Under the pieces are notes generated by a model. The model did no database searches and was not told where the DNA came from. It saw nothing but the letters and a program-made list of their open reading frames with translations. A stretch of 64,000 nucleotides of DNA from Silene conica (lineage: Eukaryota > Streptophyta > Magnoliopsida > Caryophyllales > Caryophyllaceae): assembly GCA_029255685.2 (NCBI GenBank), contig CM055312.2, positions 13,912,649-13,976,648 on the forward strand, in the 5' to 3' direction. Below, piece by piece: positions 37,517 through 50,981 of the stretch. Position numbers and translations under genes: made by a program. The number at the start of each line of letters is the position of its first letter. Position 1 is the stretch's first letter.

Positions 37517-37965
37517 ACGGCTCAATTTTAAAACTCGAATAATTTTTTATTAGCCGTCATATCTCGTGCTGTAATAATTCAAATTACGGGTGATTGAATT
37601 CATCGAAAGATTTGATAATTATTTGATTTATGTTTTTTAGGAACTATTTACATTATAAGTCGCTAAAATTCTTTTAATTTTTTTTAAAATACATAATTAC
37701 GTAAATATAGAAACAAGACATAGCAAAAAATAGGAGATTTCATTTAGGAGTATATGAGTAATGGTATATGCTTTTTTATTAACATAATACTCATTATTTG
37801 TCGGTTGGTAGCACCTTGATGTATGTAGACCAAAAATATACGGGTAAGCATTTGACATCGACTCTCCGCGTTGTGGTTGCTTACCTGGTCCATTTCACCA
37901 AAATTATAAAAAAATTAACTTTTACAATTTCCTACCACAACAAACCATTGATTTTCTTTCCCTAA
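37517..37965. other. Intergenic, SSL gene A 3' flank
   Basis: AT-rich; contains the presumed polyadenylation region of gene A. No gene seen. Confidence 0.5.
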
Positions 37966-38272
37966 GATCATCCCCAAGCAAAATGTCGATTTAATCGAGT
38001 CAATAACGTATTAATCTTTAATCTCACCTTATTCAATTGACCCTCTTTTACCCTCCCAAGCAGAAAGTCGATTTAATCGAGTTAATAACATAATTTTTCT
38101 TTTTCTAATTTGTAACCAATGAGAGTTTGCCACATAGGGGGTCAATTGGGGAGTCAATTTACTCCATCTTGGGTCACAAATTGACCATCAACACCATTAG
38201 GTCAATCCTAATTTTCACTTAATTGTAATTAGCTTGACCCAAGCAAGCAATTGACCTTGCTTGGGGATGGTC
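37966..38272 (-). mobile_element. MITE of the PIF/Harbinger family found at 53681-61994
   Basis: 307 bp with ends GATCATCCCCAAGC and GCTTGGGGATGGTC and TAA on both sides (37963-37965 and 38273-38275). Internal blocks (GATTTAATCGAGTCAATAAC, TTGACCCTCTTTTACCCTCC, TTGGTTACAAATTAG in complement) match both ends of the autonomous-type element, in the opposite orientation. It lies between the two SSL genes, 290 bp upstream of gene B. Confidence 0.88.
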
Positions 38273-38451
38273 TAAGTATCAATTGAAAGAGTCAAAATAC
38301 TGTACTTTCTGTACTTCATTGTTTTTCTATTGGAGAAGATTATTAGAAGTTGTAGAACGAATAGAAACATGTAAAGCGACATATATATATTCGTGTATTA
38401 AAAATGATTGTTTACAACGTGACCTCCTCTTATTTCTCTTGTCCAAATTAA

Positions 38452-38458
38452 TATAAAA
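38452..38458 (+). promoter_or_regulatory. TATA box of SSL gene B
   Basis: TATAAAA lies about 110 bp before the ATG, in a context (CCATACAATG) shared with gene A. Confidence 0.6.
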
Positions 38459-38563
38459 CCATACAATGGACAAAATAAATCAAAATATTCTCAACACATA
38501 CTTTGATTTATTTGCTTTATTCCTTCTTGCTTTAGTAAGCTAGCTGGTTAGCCAAGCCATATC

Positions 38564-39929
38564 ATGGCAGTATCGAAACACATAGTGTTAACCCTTGTGT
38601 TCATGTCTTTAATGTCGTCTATTGAGCTCGCGGTTGTATCAGGTGAAACAAACATTACCTATACCCTCTTGCCTTTAGGCCAAAATCAAACCGGACCCGA
38701 GGCCATAGCTTTTGATTGTAAAGGTCATGGTCCTTATGTTGGAATTTCCGATGGTCGGATTCTCAAGTGGCAAGGACCTCATATCGGTTGGACGACATTT
38801 GCAGTCACAGCCCCAAATAGGTACCTCTTTTACATTAATGATCTCCTATAATACATTAATCGCAAATCTTAAAATAAGACGATTGTTGGGTCGACACCCC
38901 CAAACTGCTTTATATAGAACCTTTCGTACATTAGTTATATTGTCAGGTTAATTTAACTTGGGATGTGCGTAAGTACGTTCCATACGCCCATACGGTCCAT
39001 ATTGTTAAAAGCTCGATAATTGGATCAACTCATGTATTTAGTCAAACTAACAAAGGTACAGTTTTATATGACGATTCATGTTAATTGACAAACTGTGGTT
39101 ATTTCGAGACCAGTTTTGATGTAATTGTTATTTAATAGGTCGGATTCGTGTGACGGAGTTGTTAACTCTCCAATGGAGAAAGATTGTGGAAGGCCACTGG
39201 GACTAAGGTTCGATATGAGAACATGTGAGTTATACATAGCCGATACTAGTTTCGGATTAATGAAGGTTGGTCGTAAAGGTGGTGTTGCTTCTTCACTTGC
39301 GACAATTGCCGAAGGAATTCCGTTCGTGTTCTTGAATGGCTTGGACGTTGACTTTGTTAACAAAGCGGTCTATTTTACGGAGACTAGCACCAACTACCAT
39401 CGATGGTATGACTAATCTCTCTGTCTTGATTATTTGTTTAACTTTGATTTTAAAGCTTTCTTACAAATAACGTCTTGTAAAACATATGTACAGGGAAGCC
39501 AGACAAGCGATTAACAATAGTGATGCAAGTGGAAGATTCATGAAATACGATATGAAGACCGGGGACGTGACTGTGTTGCTTAGAAATCTATCTTTTGCTA
39601 ATGGTGTTGCATTAAGCAAGTATAATGATTTTGTTCTTGTAGCTGAAACTACAACAAATCAAACTCTCAAGTATTGGCTAACTGGTTATAAAGCCGGGTC
39701 GTATGAAGTATTTCTTCAATTAGACGGAAGACCAGATAACATAAACAGAAATGCAAAAGGCGACTTTTGGATAGCACTAAGAATGGCGAAATCAATCAAA
39801 ATTAACTATCTTGGAGTAATATTGGAGACTTTAGAGGGTGACGAGATTGTCAACCCGAGTGATGTTACTGAGTTTCATCATCGTCTTTGGATTGGTTATT
39901 CTGATCAACCTTTTCTTTATCACACTTAA
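38564..39929 (+). CDS. Strictosidine-synthase-like protein, gene B
   Basis: Three exons (38564-38820, 39139-39405, 39494-39929) give 319 residues. Introns fall at the same codons and phases as in gene A, exons 2 and 3 have identical lengths (267 and 436 bp), and the protein is collinear throughout, so the two are a tandem duplication. Signal peptide MAVSKHIVLTLVF...; propeller motifs GPEAIAFD, GPYVGISDGRILKW, LYIADTSFGLMKV, SGRFMKYD and GRPDNINRNAKGDFWIAL are intact. It ends in YHT like gene A. Expected to be a secreted or vacuolar propeller protein; the substrate is unknown. No lesion seen. Confidence 0.92.
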
Positions 39930-41222
39930 AGGATATGTAAGTTTCGTGCTTTTATTGTGTCGACTGTCGAGTGGTACCAGTAAGACATGTTAATAAAATA
40001 AAAGGTCCAAAGGTTCTGAAATGGTGGTCTGTATGTTGTTATTTTCTGTTTGGTGATTGTTGTAATAATTTAAACTATTGGTGATTGTAATGTTCTTCTT
40101 TTTGGATGATGGCGAACTAGTTTCTATCAAATCTGTAAACCCTGTAAAACTGAGCTAGAATTCTAGAAATTGACTAATCCGACAAGGCTGATAACTCGAA
40201 ACACAAATTGATCTAACCCGAGCATCTGAGCTTTGATTGTTCAGCAATTTATTAAAACAGTGAACCAATCATGGTTATGCGAGTCTGCTAATAGCGAATA
40301 TGGGCGACTAAGAAGTCAGCCTTCATCTTTGAAGCTTACACAGTTACACTTGCACAATCTTCTGTCACTAGCAAAATGCAAAGCACTCAATGCACCATGG
40401 TTCCAGCAATACCTTTTCTGATACTGGTGCGGCATGAGAAAATAGAGCGTTGAATATCCCTGACTTAACCAGAAATCTAATGGCTTCAGAATGTCACTAT
40501 ATTAGTTCAAACATTCTGCTGTTCAGGTATATGTATTTGTTTTGTTTTGTTTAATATTTTATTGCTCCAGCAATCATGGAAAATCTGAATGAATGGCATC
40601 CAAGGAGGAACAACTCAGGATGTTGCATTCATCTTGACATGCTTTAATACATTGTTACTCCATTTTTACTTTCTTCGCAGATCCAATTCCTTTACAATCG
40701 AATTTCAAGTACACCAACATTGTCAATGCAGATTGCAAGTAACATTAATGAACAAACAATTCAGAGTTGGTCGAGTTTCAACAACTCTGAAAGTCGGGAA
40801 CCATTGCTTAATGCTTAATGTCCTGTGAGCCTGTCATTCGCAATATCTCCATATAAGGCAGTTAACAGATAATATCAGGAATTGCGGAGTTGTATCCGTG
40901 TGTTCAGGAGCGTGATTCACCTAAGAACGGCCATTCTAATACATTGTACTGCGAGAAGGATATTGATTATTGACACTGTTTCGCCTTAAATCCTACAGCT
41001 GACATCCAGAAATCATGATAATACCAGTTCAGAATACTTAGGAGACCAGATATAACCAAAACCAAGGCAAACCAACTGTTGCTTTGCAGCCAAAAGTCGA
41101 GGTACACAGGGGCCTTCCTCGACAGCAGACGCAGAAATAACGAACCATTCAATGTCAACAACGCCCTCCCTAATGCCGATTCATCTGATCATTAAATTGT
41201 TGTTTTAGTGATTTGGAGTAGC
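39930..41222. other. Intergenic region
   Basis: No credible gene in 1.3 kb. Its GC content is higher than that of the AT-rich intergenic DNA elsewhere, and it looks like degraded genic sequence. A 31-bp segment at 40738-40768 recurs exactly at 42659-42689 in the same orientation. Confidence 0.4.
40738..40768. repeat. 31-bp direct repeat, left copy
   Basis: Starts AGTAACATTAATG and ends TTCAGAGTT; identical to 42659-42689. The pair brackets the nucleoredoxin-like locus. Confidence 0.85.
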
Positions 41223-42320
41223 TCAAACCAATCCACTAGCCAAGTCACTTTCCAAAACATCATCAAACAGTGATTCGGTAACCCCATGAGTCTCGAGCTC
41301 GTGATAAACTCCTCTTGAAACAATATTGCCATCTTTCCCCACAGCAACTAGGCGACTAAATTCATCCTCTTCTGGAAAAGTCAATAGTTTCTTGACAGAC
41401 GCTTCAACTGCGGCAGGTGGAGACATAACAAGCCATGGCATCTCGTCAACCTTTGAACCCATTCTAAAACGATCATTAACAACGACCCGTTCTACCATTT
41501 GTCTGTTCCAAAAGCGCTCTGTGTATGTGTCAGCATCCACGGGAACAAACACAATTTCCCAACCCATGGCCTTCATTTTGGGGTAATGGCTAATGCTCCA
41601 TCAAGAGATCGAAAAAGAGTCGGGGGTTAGATAAATGCATATCAAGGTACAGGAGCAAGTTCTTGCCTCGAAGCTGCTCAGAATTGACTTCTTTACCATT
41701 CCGAAACAGGCCAGTTTTGAATAATGATAAATGAACTGGGGTGAGCGATCTGACAGATTCCAATCTTGGTTCTAGGATAGTTGTTCGAGTGAAGGGATAT
41801 TCAGTAATTCCGTTCTTGGTTATGATGTCTCTTCCACGCAGCTCAGCACATTCACAGTTAGGTGGTATAATGATAAACTTTTACTAAATTTCCACATCCT
41901 ACGGCAAACCTTGTTGTCATAGTCGAAAAGAAACCAGGATTTGATATTGAAAAGCCTTAGCATCTGATATAGGTCTTCATAGTATGAGTTTGGTTCATCA
42001 AAGAGAGACATGCATACGAGGACTATCTCAAGCTGTTGTTTGTTTGCTAAACAATAGTCATGGGCAGCCTTAATTTCTTCGATGATACCCCCGTCAAAGC
42101 ACAGGTACAATACCACATACTTGGAGGTCAGATCTAGGACCGTAGAGGCTACATCAGTTTCAGCATCAAATCTGCGGAGAATGAGATAGGGATCACAAAG
42201 CAGAATATCCTCATAAAAGTGATCAAAAGCTGCCTTTTGATCATAAGCAGCATCACGTCTCATCTTAACAACCACAACCATCGAGATAAATGGTGGTATG
42301 TTTCTATTATGGCACGACAT
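41223..42320 (-). pseudogene. Nucleoredoxin-like (thioredoxin-fold) locus, frameshifted
   Basis: On the minus strand one frame (42320-41820) gives a thioredoxin-like domain with SKYVVLYLCFDGG where a redox CxxC would stand. A second frame (about 41815-41600) gives ITKNGITEYPFT and LRGKNLLLYLDMHLS, and a third (41576-41223) gives WEIVFVPVDAD, DEMPWLVM and VAVGKDGNIVSRGVY. The order and the linking EYPFT motif match plant nucleoredoxins with repeated thioredoxin folds. Two frame changes (near 41820-41850 and 41590-41600) are needed to join them, and no CxxC is visible, so it is probably a pseudogene or a non-redox relative. Introns could explain one break. The start is not assigned; sieve-element-occlusion proteins have a similar fold and are the alternative. 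Confidence 0.5.
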
Positions 42321-42658
42321 TCATCAGCAACAATCTCATCACTAAACATAGGCACACAAAAACAGCAGATGAGGAGCTATTTTCTACATAGAAAATCAAA
42401 ATCAACATCTTCTAACTTCACCATAACAACCTTTTTTAAACCGCACCAAGTGGTTGGTCCTACCTTTATTCGACAAAAACCGTTTGAACCCCCCTTTCAA
42501 TGCCTTGCCTTACTTAATCTGAGTTGTTTTACAACGTTTAGCTTCAGCTCAAGTGGCAAGCCTAACTTGGAGTCTACCTTCAAACGCTTCACAAATCACA
42601 ATTCCAATTCCTCTAGTCATTCAATAATTGTACACAGAATATAGTCGCTGTAGATTAT

Positions 42659-42689
42659 AGTAACATTAATGAACAAACAATTCAGAGTT
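42659..42689. repeat. 31-bp direct repeat, right copy
   Basis: Identical to 40738-40768; see that entry. Confidence 0.85.
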
Positions 42690-43001
42690 CGTCTTAATTC
42701 CAGAATTCTGAATTGTTCTTATGATGAATTTGAGCTGCCTCAAATCAGAATTACCATGCTTAAATTCAATTTAATCGTTAACTGAATCAACACTAAGATT
42801 AAAACAATAATTAGCAACAACAATTGATTCATTAACAGAGGACATTAGATAATAACACTTGATTCAATTACATTAACCACAACATCCGCATCAACTAATA
42901 CGATCCTATTACTAGCTACTAAACCAAATCGAAAGGAACAACATTTGAAACCTAATTCCATAACCCTAAAAACCATAACAAACACCTAATTGGTTAATTA
43001 A

Positions 43002-43343
<342 letters not shown>

Positions 43344-43411
43344 TTAGTTTGGGGGATGATTTGTGATTTGAGAGATTTACAGATGAGTAAATGGGAAATG
43401 TGTGGGTTGTG

Positions 43412-43463
43412 TTTATATAGGTGCGGGATTTTGTGAGGGTAAAAGGAGCGATCCGTGTGAGAG
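43412..43463 (-). promoter_or_regulatory. Histone H4 gene 1 promoter: TATA box and octamer module
   Basis: Minus-strand TATATAA at 43412-43419, about 100 bp before the ATG, and TCTCACACGGATCGCTC at 43446-43462. The latter contains an ACGGATCG octamer like the plant histone S-phase element and is identical over 17 bp to the sequence upstream of gene 2. A CCAATCAACG word follows further upstream (about 43480). Confidence 0.75.
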
Positions 43464-44908
43464 GGTATGGAGTGTTTTGAGGCGTTGATTGGATTTAATC
43501 GAGGGTTGAAATTGAAGGGGAAATGTTGTGCGGAATATGGAATTTGTGTTTTTAGGATTTAGATTGGCGGGAGTTTTGTGGAGGAAACACGCGCTCGATA
43601 TTTGCAGTTTCGGACATTTTGGTAGGGGCTTTAGTTTAGGAGGTGTGTTTAAAAAATTTCAATTTCCCATTGTATTGTGAAAATGTTAATCAAGGTTAAT
43701 CATATTATTACCATCCAGTCTAAATAGATGTACATTGTAAATTAATAGCTTTTTAGGTTTGTAAAAGAAAAATATTAATCTTTTTAAAAGTTTGTTTAGT
43801 AAAAGAATTATATTTCGTATTTTGCATGACAATATGTAAGTGAATGAAATTACTTAGTCAAAGAATATGAAAGTACAGTATTAGCATACCATAAGAAATA
43901 AAGTTTCATTGATCTTACGCTCTATATTAAACCGCAATTTTCATACTATCTTGCCATTTGCATGTCATGACGAACTATAATGTATATCCGTAAGAAATTG
44001 ACAATAATTTATTCATTAACATTTATTTGTCAAAGACTATGTTAGCATTTAAGTAGTTAAGGACGCGTTAATTAGCCACCATTTGGGTAATTAAGGAGGC
44101 GTTAAATAGCTCAAGTAGAAGTTGGTTCGTATTCAAGTTCATTACTTGAATGTTAGGCTCATAACATAAATAAATAAAAGATAACCAAATACTGGTTAAT
44201 ATACGAGTCATCGCATTATATTGCCTTTTTTAAAATCAACTAAAGAACATTTATAACACCCCAACCCAACTCAGCTCCCTTGCCAAGGCCAAGCACAAGC
44301 CAAAGATTTTCAATTCATCTCACTCCCTTTCCTAGTCCACGTTGTACAATATATAGGCAATCAATGTCGCTCCATAGTCCACGTTGTACAATAGACAATT
44401 AATGTCGCTTCATCCTATATGTCGTGCTTCTACCCATTTATCCCTTAGTCTCACCCAATGCCCCCGCCCACTCACCTCCTCGCATGACCCAATAGACAAC
44501 CTATGTCGCCCCATCCTATATTGTATGTTATGCAATTGTTCTACATAATTACCTATTCGTATTATTCAGTTATGGTTTTGTGTCGAAGATTGTCCTCTCT
44601 TTTAAAAGCTTTCGATTTTCTATTGTTCTTTATATCATTTTTTTCATATTCTCATCCCTCACTATTCTTACACAAATGTCAACATACGTGGTGAACTAAC
44701 AAAGTAACCTACAAAGTACAAATATACAAGTCATTTTAAATCTCAAAAACACCCTGCTAACTTAAGTCAAATGGAATTTAAATATTTTTTATTAAAATAT
44801 AAAAATTAGTGATATATATGAGAAATTGATTATTTAGAGTAAATTGTACGGGTATGCCTTCAACACGTGCAAATTACATCTAGCAACTACAGGTAAATCA
44901 TTATATCA
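43464..44908. other. Intergenic, histone H4 to MULE
   Basis: No gene seen. AT-rich, with a short local duplication of GTCCACGTTGTACAATA at about 44335 and 44377. Confidence 0.5.
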
Positions 44909-44917
44909 TTTTTTAAA

Positions 44918-45111
44918 GGATAAATTACAAATAACCACCACGTATTTACGTATTTTTACAATTTACCACCATGTATTTGTTTTTTTACAAATAACCCCCA
45001 AACTCTTACGTATACTCTCCATTTACCACCGTATTTTAATCACGAACATTTTTTTTCTTATTTTCCGTCTTGTTAAGTAACAATTTACGTAATATACCTA
45101 AATTACCCTCC
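44918..45111. repeat. MULE left terminal inverted repeat
   Basis: 194 bp, pairing with 50982-51175 over its whole length with scattered mismatches. Contains ATAACCACCACGTATTT and ATAACCCCCAAACTCTTACG. Confidence 0.92.
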
Positions 45112-46267
45112 TTAATTACACCAATCCACCCAAACTAAATTAAACACCCAGATTTTATCATGTTTCCCCCAATTTCCCAACTAAAAATTGATTTCAAACC
45201 CTAATCCAAAATTTATCATTTTCAGATTTCAATCCAAAATATGTTGCTTGTACTTACACTAGAGTAATTGGTCATGAATTGTTGTGTTTGTGAATACGAG
45301 AATTGTTGGTAGCAGAATTCAATCCAGAATCTGAATAATGACGGGTACCAGCAACATCTTTGCAGTCCAAACAACAGTTGAAGGTAACCTGATGAATAAT
45401 GACGGGTAAAAACAAGGTAACATCTTTTGTTGGATTGAATCCTAATGCGAAACTGGAACAAGCCATCGTTATCGGTATAACCCATTTGAGATGCTTCAGT
45501 TAGTGATGTTATGGAACCAATCTTTTGTATACTTGCAATACATGGTTGGGTTTCTGAACAAAAAGGGGGAAGTTTCCGTCTGAGTTAATTTTTGAAGAAG
45601 CATCTGATGGAAGAGACAAGCCCTTCGAATGAGTTCGACTTTTAGGAGATTTTGCTCGTGATCAAATTAATTTCTAAAACTACCTAACTGGCCCTTCGAA
45701 TGAGTTCGACTTCTGAAATTTGTGGCTCAACAAGGAGACACAACAAGAAGAATAGTGAAGATGACTCTTACTGGGGCAGACCCTTTATTGATTAAACAAC
45801 TATTCCAACGAGATCTCTGAGGCCGGAATACGAATGATTTTTTTTCGTACCAAGTCGTACTCTCACAAACCTGACGAGTCAGAAACGAGACCTATGTAAA
45901 CTACACTCGAACTATATCTAGGTTAACTCTGCCATCTACGTCCGAGGGCGACTGTAACTCTGGAAGTAGCACTGTCGAAAGTCGAAGCAAACTTTTTCCA
46001 CAGTTATAATTATCGCAATAAAAGCATAGTTTACATTTATACGTTTCGAAATGAGGCTGCAATTAAGATGGAACTATAGAAACATACGTGTACTTGTACC
46101 AATTTGGACAAGATTCTCGTGGACCAGAGTTTCCTTTACCTATCATACATTGAATATACAGAATCCAACGAAACGTATTCTCACAAACCAGATTAGTTTG
46201 CCTTTGTTCAAAAACTAGTAATATTATATCATTTTACTCATTCAACAGCAAAAACTAGTAATACGCG
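45112..46267. other. MULE 3' non-coding interior
   Basis: Lies between the transposase stop and the left terminal repeat. No second ORF recognised. A 20-bp segment around GAATAATGACGGGTA occurs twice (45334 and 45390). Confidence 0.5.
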
Positions 46268-49200
46268 TTAGAGTACAGTAGAATTAGTCGGAGGTCTGCC
46301 ACCTTTGTTTTTTGATTGAGGCGCAGATGCGGGATTCTTGTAGCTCTTTATATTGTGGCCAAGTGATCCACATTTGCTACACTTCACTGTCCTCTTTGCC
46401 TTTTTTCCATTAGATGCCTTGTCAGTTTCTTTCCTTCTCTTCTTATTCGATGGTCTCCCAGGCATCTTCCTCATGATGGGAGGTAATGGTTGTATATGGT
46501 CAGTCCTCTCCCATTGGCTAACTCCGGGCATTGGGTTCACTGCAGGGGTATAAGCTAGCAAGTACTTCTCCCTAGAGTAGGCATCATCGACAAAGTCCAC
46601 AGGCTTCATCCTTTGGTCTAGTATGCAAGCCATAACATGTATGCATGGTATTCCGACCAACTCCCAATGCCTACAGTTGCAGGTTTCATCCTCTAGATTC
46701 ACAACCCACCAATTTCCTTTGTAGTCTACCTCAAACTTATTGTCTAATGCTTTGTGGACTTTGCAATACCTTGTCTCACTTGTTATCCTTTTGAAGCACT
46801 TATGAATATAAGGCATGAACTTCTTATCGTACTTTAATACTCCGTCTCTTTTTTTCAGACATTTTCTTCATTACATACCTTCTCAACCATTCCATACAAG
46901 TGAGAATGGGCTTATCCCTAGCATCCTTTAAGACAGCATTAAAGGTTTCGCATAAATTGTTCAAAATCATGCTGGATTTGCAGGTTGTTGAGAATGCATG
47001 TCTACTCCAATGGACGGGGGGGATCCCATTGACATAGTTGTAAGCATCATTTGACATTAACTTGATTTCCTCAAGGGCACACTTGAAATCAGCCTGCAAT
47101 AATAAAAGGGTTTTTATAGCGTTAGAAGTTGATCGGAGTATTTGTCTCTTTGCAATAGTCCGGTGCTTCTAATTACTATATTACATTTATATTTACCAAA
47201 TTCTATTGTCTATTAGAGGGACTAAGAGGTGATTTTTTCTGAATGCTTTTGGTCTGGCATCCGTAATTTACCTACAACCTACTGTTATCACCTTCTCTAA
47301 CTTACATGCCTGTACAGACTAAGAGGTGTACATTACCTAATTGCTGCTGTTTTTGTTGGGGCTGGTGTCCTTGACAATTAAGTACAATGACTTATTAAAT
47401 CTCTTTAAGGATCACAAGGGCATACTTCATTATTATTACCAGTTGATCCACGTTTATCAATAACGGTTGGCTTGCTAGATAAGTTTGACGTTATTGTCAT
47501 ACGGATGGCGGTGATCAACTGGTCCCTATACGTCACACCTATAGGACACGTTTGAGAGATGTGAATGTATGAAAATACAGTCACATTTATGCCGAATATG
47601 ACTAAACAGTTAGTCAGAGGTATTGACTATTAAATTAGTCAATAAGATGTTGAGATTATTATTTAATACGGATTAAATAATTGTAGCTAATTCGGATTAC
47701 ATGTTTAATTCGTAAAATTAAATATAAGCGGTTATATTTAATTAAATATTGTATTCGCGTATTAATATAAACGGTTATATTAATTTGGGTAATTATACAA
47801 TATCGTAATTTTATCAGACCATTATTAATACATCGACTGCATTAATATCTGATACATGTATGCGATTTATAATTAAAATCCCGCAAATAATATTTAGCAA
47901 ATCGGGTCGAATCACGCAAAGGAATAAGGTAAGAGTGGAGAAAGTCCACTCTCACCCATCCAATTCGGCCGACCCATGTATTCACTATATAAGGAGAGTC
48001 CTTCTCCTTATGTCAGTAACTGTTGAATCACAATTCTCACAATTAGGGTTTTGAGAGCATTCTTCTCCCAAAACTCAGATCTCACATCTAAAACCTCAAT
48101 AACTCTCCCCATATTGCAAGGCAATTGGAGAGCCTTTCTAGCACACGCGGCATCGTCTCAAACAAAGTCTTGGTGCAAGTTATAGGAGGGAATTTACTTT
48201 AATTCCTGTTCTTAGGCCTATTCAAGTAAGGACCCAAGGTTGTATTTTTTCATGTTTTTATTTATCTTATGACAATAATCACAACTGTAATTTTCATTAT
48301 AATCCTGCAAGTTTAGGGCGAATACATGCTATATTCCCCACAGTTTTTGTCTATTACAGGGACTAAGAGGTGTTTTTGCCTGTACATCCGTAATTTACCT
48401 ACAGGGCCTGAATCAGAATACGGGGGTAGGGATGAAAAAAATTTACCTACTACCTACTGTTATCACCTTCTCTAACTTCACAATGCAGAAAATCTCACAA
48501 CTCAAGCAGACTAATTCGTCTTCTTTTTTGGCTCAAAAACATATTTGAGCAACGAGTCCTAGATATGAAGCAATTCAGGAAATTCAGCCTGAGGCATCAA
48601 TTTCATTGTATATTAATGTTTACCAGGTATATTAATGTTTACCAGGTGGTCATTTCTAAGGGATTTGACTAATCCTAGGAAACCCCAGCCCAATGTCAAT
48701 AATTCATCCCATTGTTGTATCAACACAACCTCGCAAAAGCCAACAAAGCTTTCCTTTACCAATCACAAAAATTAGAGCTAAACAGTCAATGACAAAAAAA
48801 TATAAACCAACAAAAGCAATTACTAGTACTTAATTAACCTACTAATTTCATGAAATCGAAAACTAACATGTGTTGTTGCCCAAGCTGCCTTCCAAAAACT
48901 ATCCTTGTAAGCTTAACCAGGAAATTGAAGCTTGAAATTGGCCCAAATGTGTCGAACACAAAACCTTATATCAGCCTTTGGAACAACCACTTTCAAGGCA
49001 TCTAGAAGTCCCTATCAATTAAAAAATATTTTCAGAATAGTAAATGAAAAATAACAAATAAATTAATAGGACATAAAAGGTAAACATTAATATACCTTCT
49101 GCCTATCAGACATGAAAGTGATGCCAGCTCCTTCCTCCGCACCAATGTCACTAACTATAAGCTCAAGGAACCATTGCCAACTATCCCTATTTTCTACCTC

Positions 49201-50568
49201 TACAACCGCCCAGGCTAGTGGATATATGTTATTGTTCCCGTCCATGGCCACAGCTACAAGGATCATACCGGGGTACATCCCTTTAAGGTGACAACCATCT
49301 ACTCCAACTAAAGGCCTACATCCGTTCACAAACCCATCTATGCACGCCTTTAGACATATATACATTCTCTGAAAAACAGGAGGAGGTCTCTCAATACGAC
49401 CAAGCAACACAAAGGCAGATGACCCAGGGTTATACTTCTTAATGGTATGTGCATAATCCCAAACTCTGGTATATTGCTCATCAGAATTACCATAAATCAA
49501 TAACTCAACTCGAGCTCTAGCTAACCAACACTTGTGGTAGTTAACATCCACACCATAGTCCAACTTCACCCTAGATTGTGTGCCGATCAAAGACCAACTT
49601 GGATCTGACCTCCACGTCTCTAAGTATTTCTCAGCAATGAACTCAGAAGTTACCATTCTGTTCTTTGTTGGGTAAACACAAATATGCTCAAGGTTTAAGC
49701 TTATAATCTCAAAGGTCAATTCTTCCCCATTCACCTTTGTAGCATACAACTTGTAAGCACAAGGACTTTTCGTTCCACAAGTACACTTAGGCATCCTAGA
49801 TTTTTTCGAGTTCCAAGCACATTCACACCTATGTCGACATTGGATAGTTACCCTTTTACTTTCATTATGAAGGAAATAAGGCTCATAGCCATTTTCAATG
49901 GCATGTTGCCTCACAGCTTTCCTTAGAATTTCAACAGAAGGAAATAGAAGACCTACTTTCAAGTTTATAGGTTTCTCAAAGTCCACTGTTGGATCAAATA
50001 CATCATAACTGCCTAACTCATTATCTGAACCAACCACACTTCTATTACCATCATCTGATACTAACTCATCCTCACTACCAATCTCTACATTCACATCATC
50101 AACATTCAACAAAGGACCATTTTCTGAAACTTTAGTTTGTGCACAAGACTGATTCAATGTCTTATTAACAACATTGATTAAAGATTCATCAATATAATTA
50201 GAAAACAATTCATCTCCCTCTACTAAATCTCCCTCTATCTCAGTTTCACCGACAATAATGTCACTAAATGCACTATCCTCACTCCAATAACCCTCCAAAT
50301 CATCATCATAGGGCACATCCTCGTTCACTGTCTCCTTCACCTTTTTAGTTCTTCTCTCAAAGACAACCTTCTTTTTCTCCTTGCCTTTTTCTCTGTCCTT
50401 TTGTTTACTGTTACTTACATCACCACCAATTCCCTCTATGTCATCCAGCACCAACTTTCTTCTAGGATGCAACTTTTCAATCCTTCTCAAAGAGGAGGTT
50501 GGATTTTCAGCATAATTTCTGAGAAGTCTTGGCGACCTTCTAACATCAAATTCAAGAGGTAATGACAT
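46268..50568 (-). pseudogene. MuDR-family transposase, nearly intact
   Basis: Exons 50568-49096, 49011-48868 and 47093-46268 encode about 815 residues. In order: an acidic N-terminus, a MuDR DNA-binding domain with the CRHRCECAW and CTCGTKSPC cysteines, the MULE catalytic core (VGVDGCHLKG carries the first Asp), a SWIM zinc finger (CNCRHWELVGIPCIH) and a zinc-knuckle remnant CSKCGSLGH whose last Cys is Tyr. I start at 50568 because a 3' splice site (TTGTAG) immediately precedes that ATG. Two lesions: an in-frame TAA at 48913-48915, and a frame change at the T7 run 46849-46855. Both are small, so the copy could have been active recently, or one could be a sequencing error. The enzyme would cut and paste elements with these 194-bp ends. 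Confidence 0.88.
47354..48342 (+). mobile_element. Solo LTR of the copia family at 7641, in MULE intron 2
   Basis: 989 bp beginning TGTTGGGGCTGG and ending TTCCCCACA, with GTTTT on both sides (47349-47353 and 48343-48347). It aligns end to end with the copia 3' LTR at 7641-8636. A TATA-like CACTATATAAGGAGA near 47985 is the likely LTR promoter. The insertion lies within the transposase intron (47094-48867), so splicing could still remove it. Confidence 0.95.
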
Positions 50569-50981
50569 CCTACAATTAATGAAATTCAAATTAATCAATT
50601 AATTATTGAATAGTTTCTAAGAAGTCTCGTGCACTGTAAAATTATTTGCACGAATGTTCGAGTTCATAAAATTCAGAACAATGTAAACATTATTGCAGTC
50701 GGAACTCCGACGACTACACCGACGTCGGTACCGTTACCGATGTCGACACCGATTAGTTCAACAACATATGCTAATACAAACTAATATTAAGTTGGAATCT
50801 AGAACTTACTTGTCAACGAATGTCTTGGATGACCGATTACTGCAATGTAACAAACAACATATTTTGTATAGAATTCAGGAAATTGATTTGGGATTTTTGA
50901 ATTTAGGGTTTATAGTTCATTGGGAAATTTGATGTACGTTAGTCTAGTTTATGAATTAGTTTAGGTGGGTTATTTAAATAG

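Noticed and set aside
36049-39929. True strictosidine synthase or an alkaloid gene cluster
   Set aside because: The proteins fit the broad SSL family and no tryptophan decarboxylase, P450 or transporter gene is nearby; catalytic identity cannot be read with confidence.
42219-42644. 141-codon plus-strand open frame
   Set aside because: Overlaps the nucleoredoxin-like locus in antisense and has no recognisable domain.
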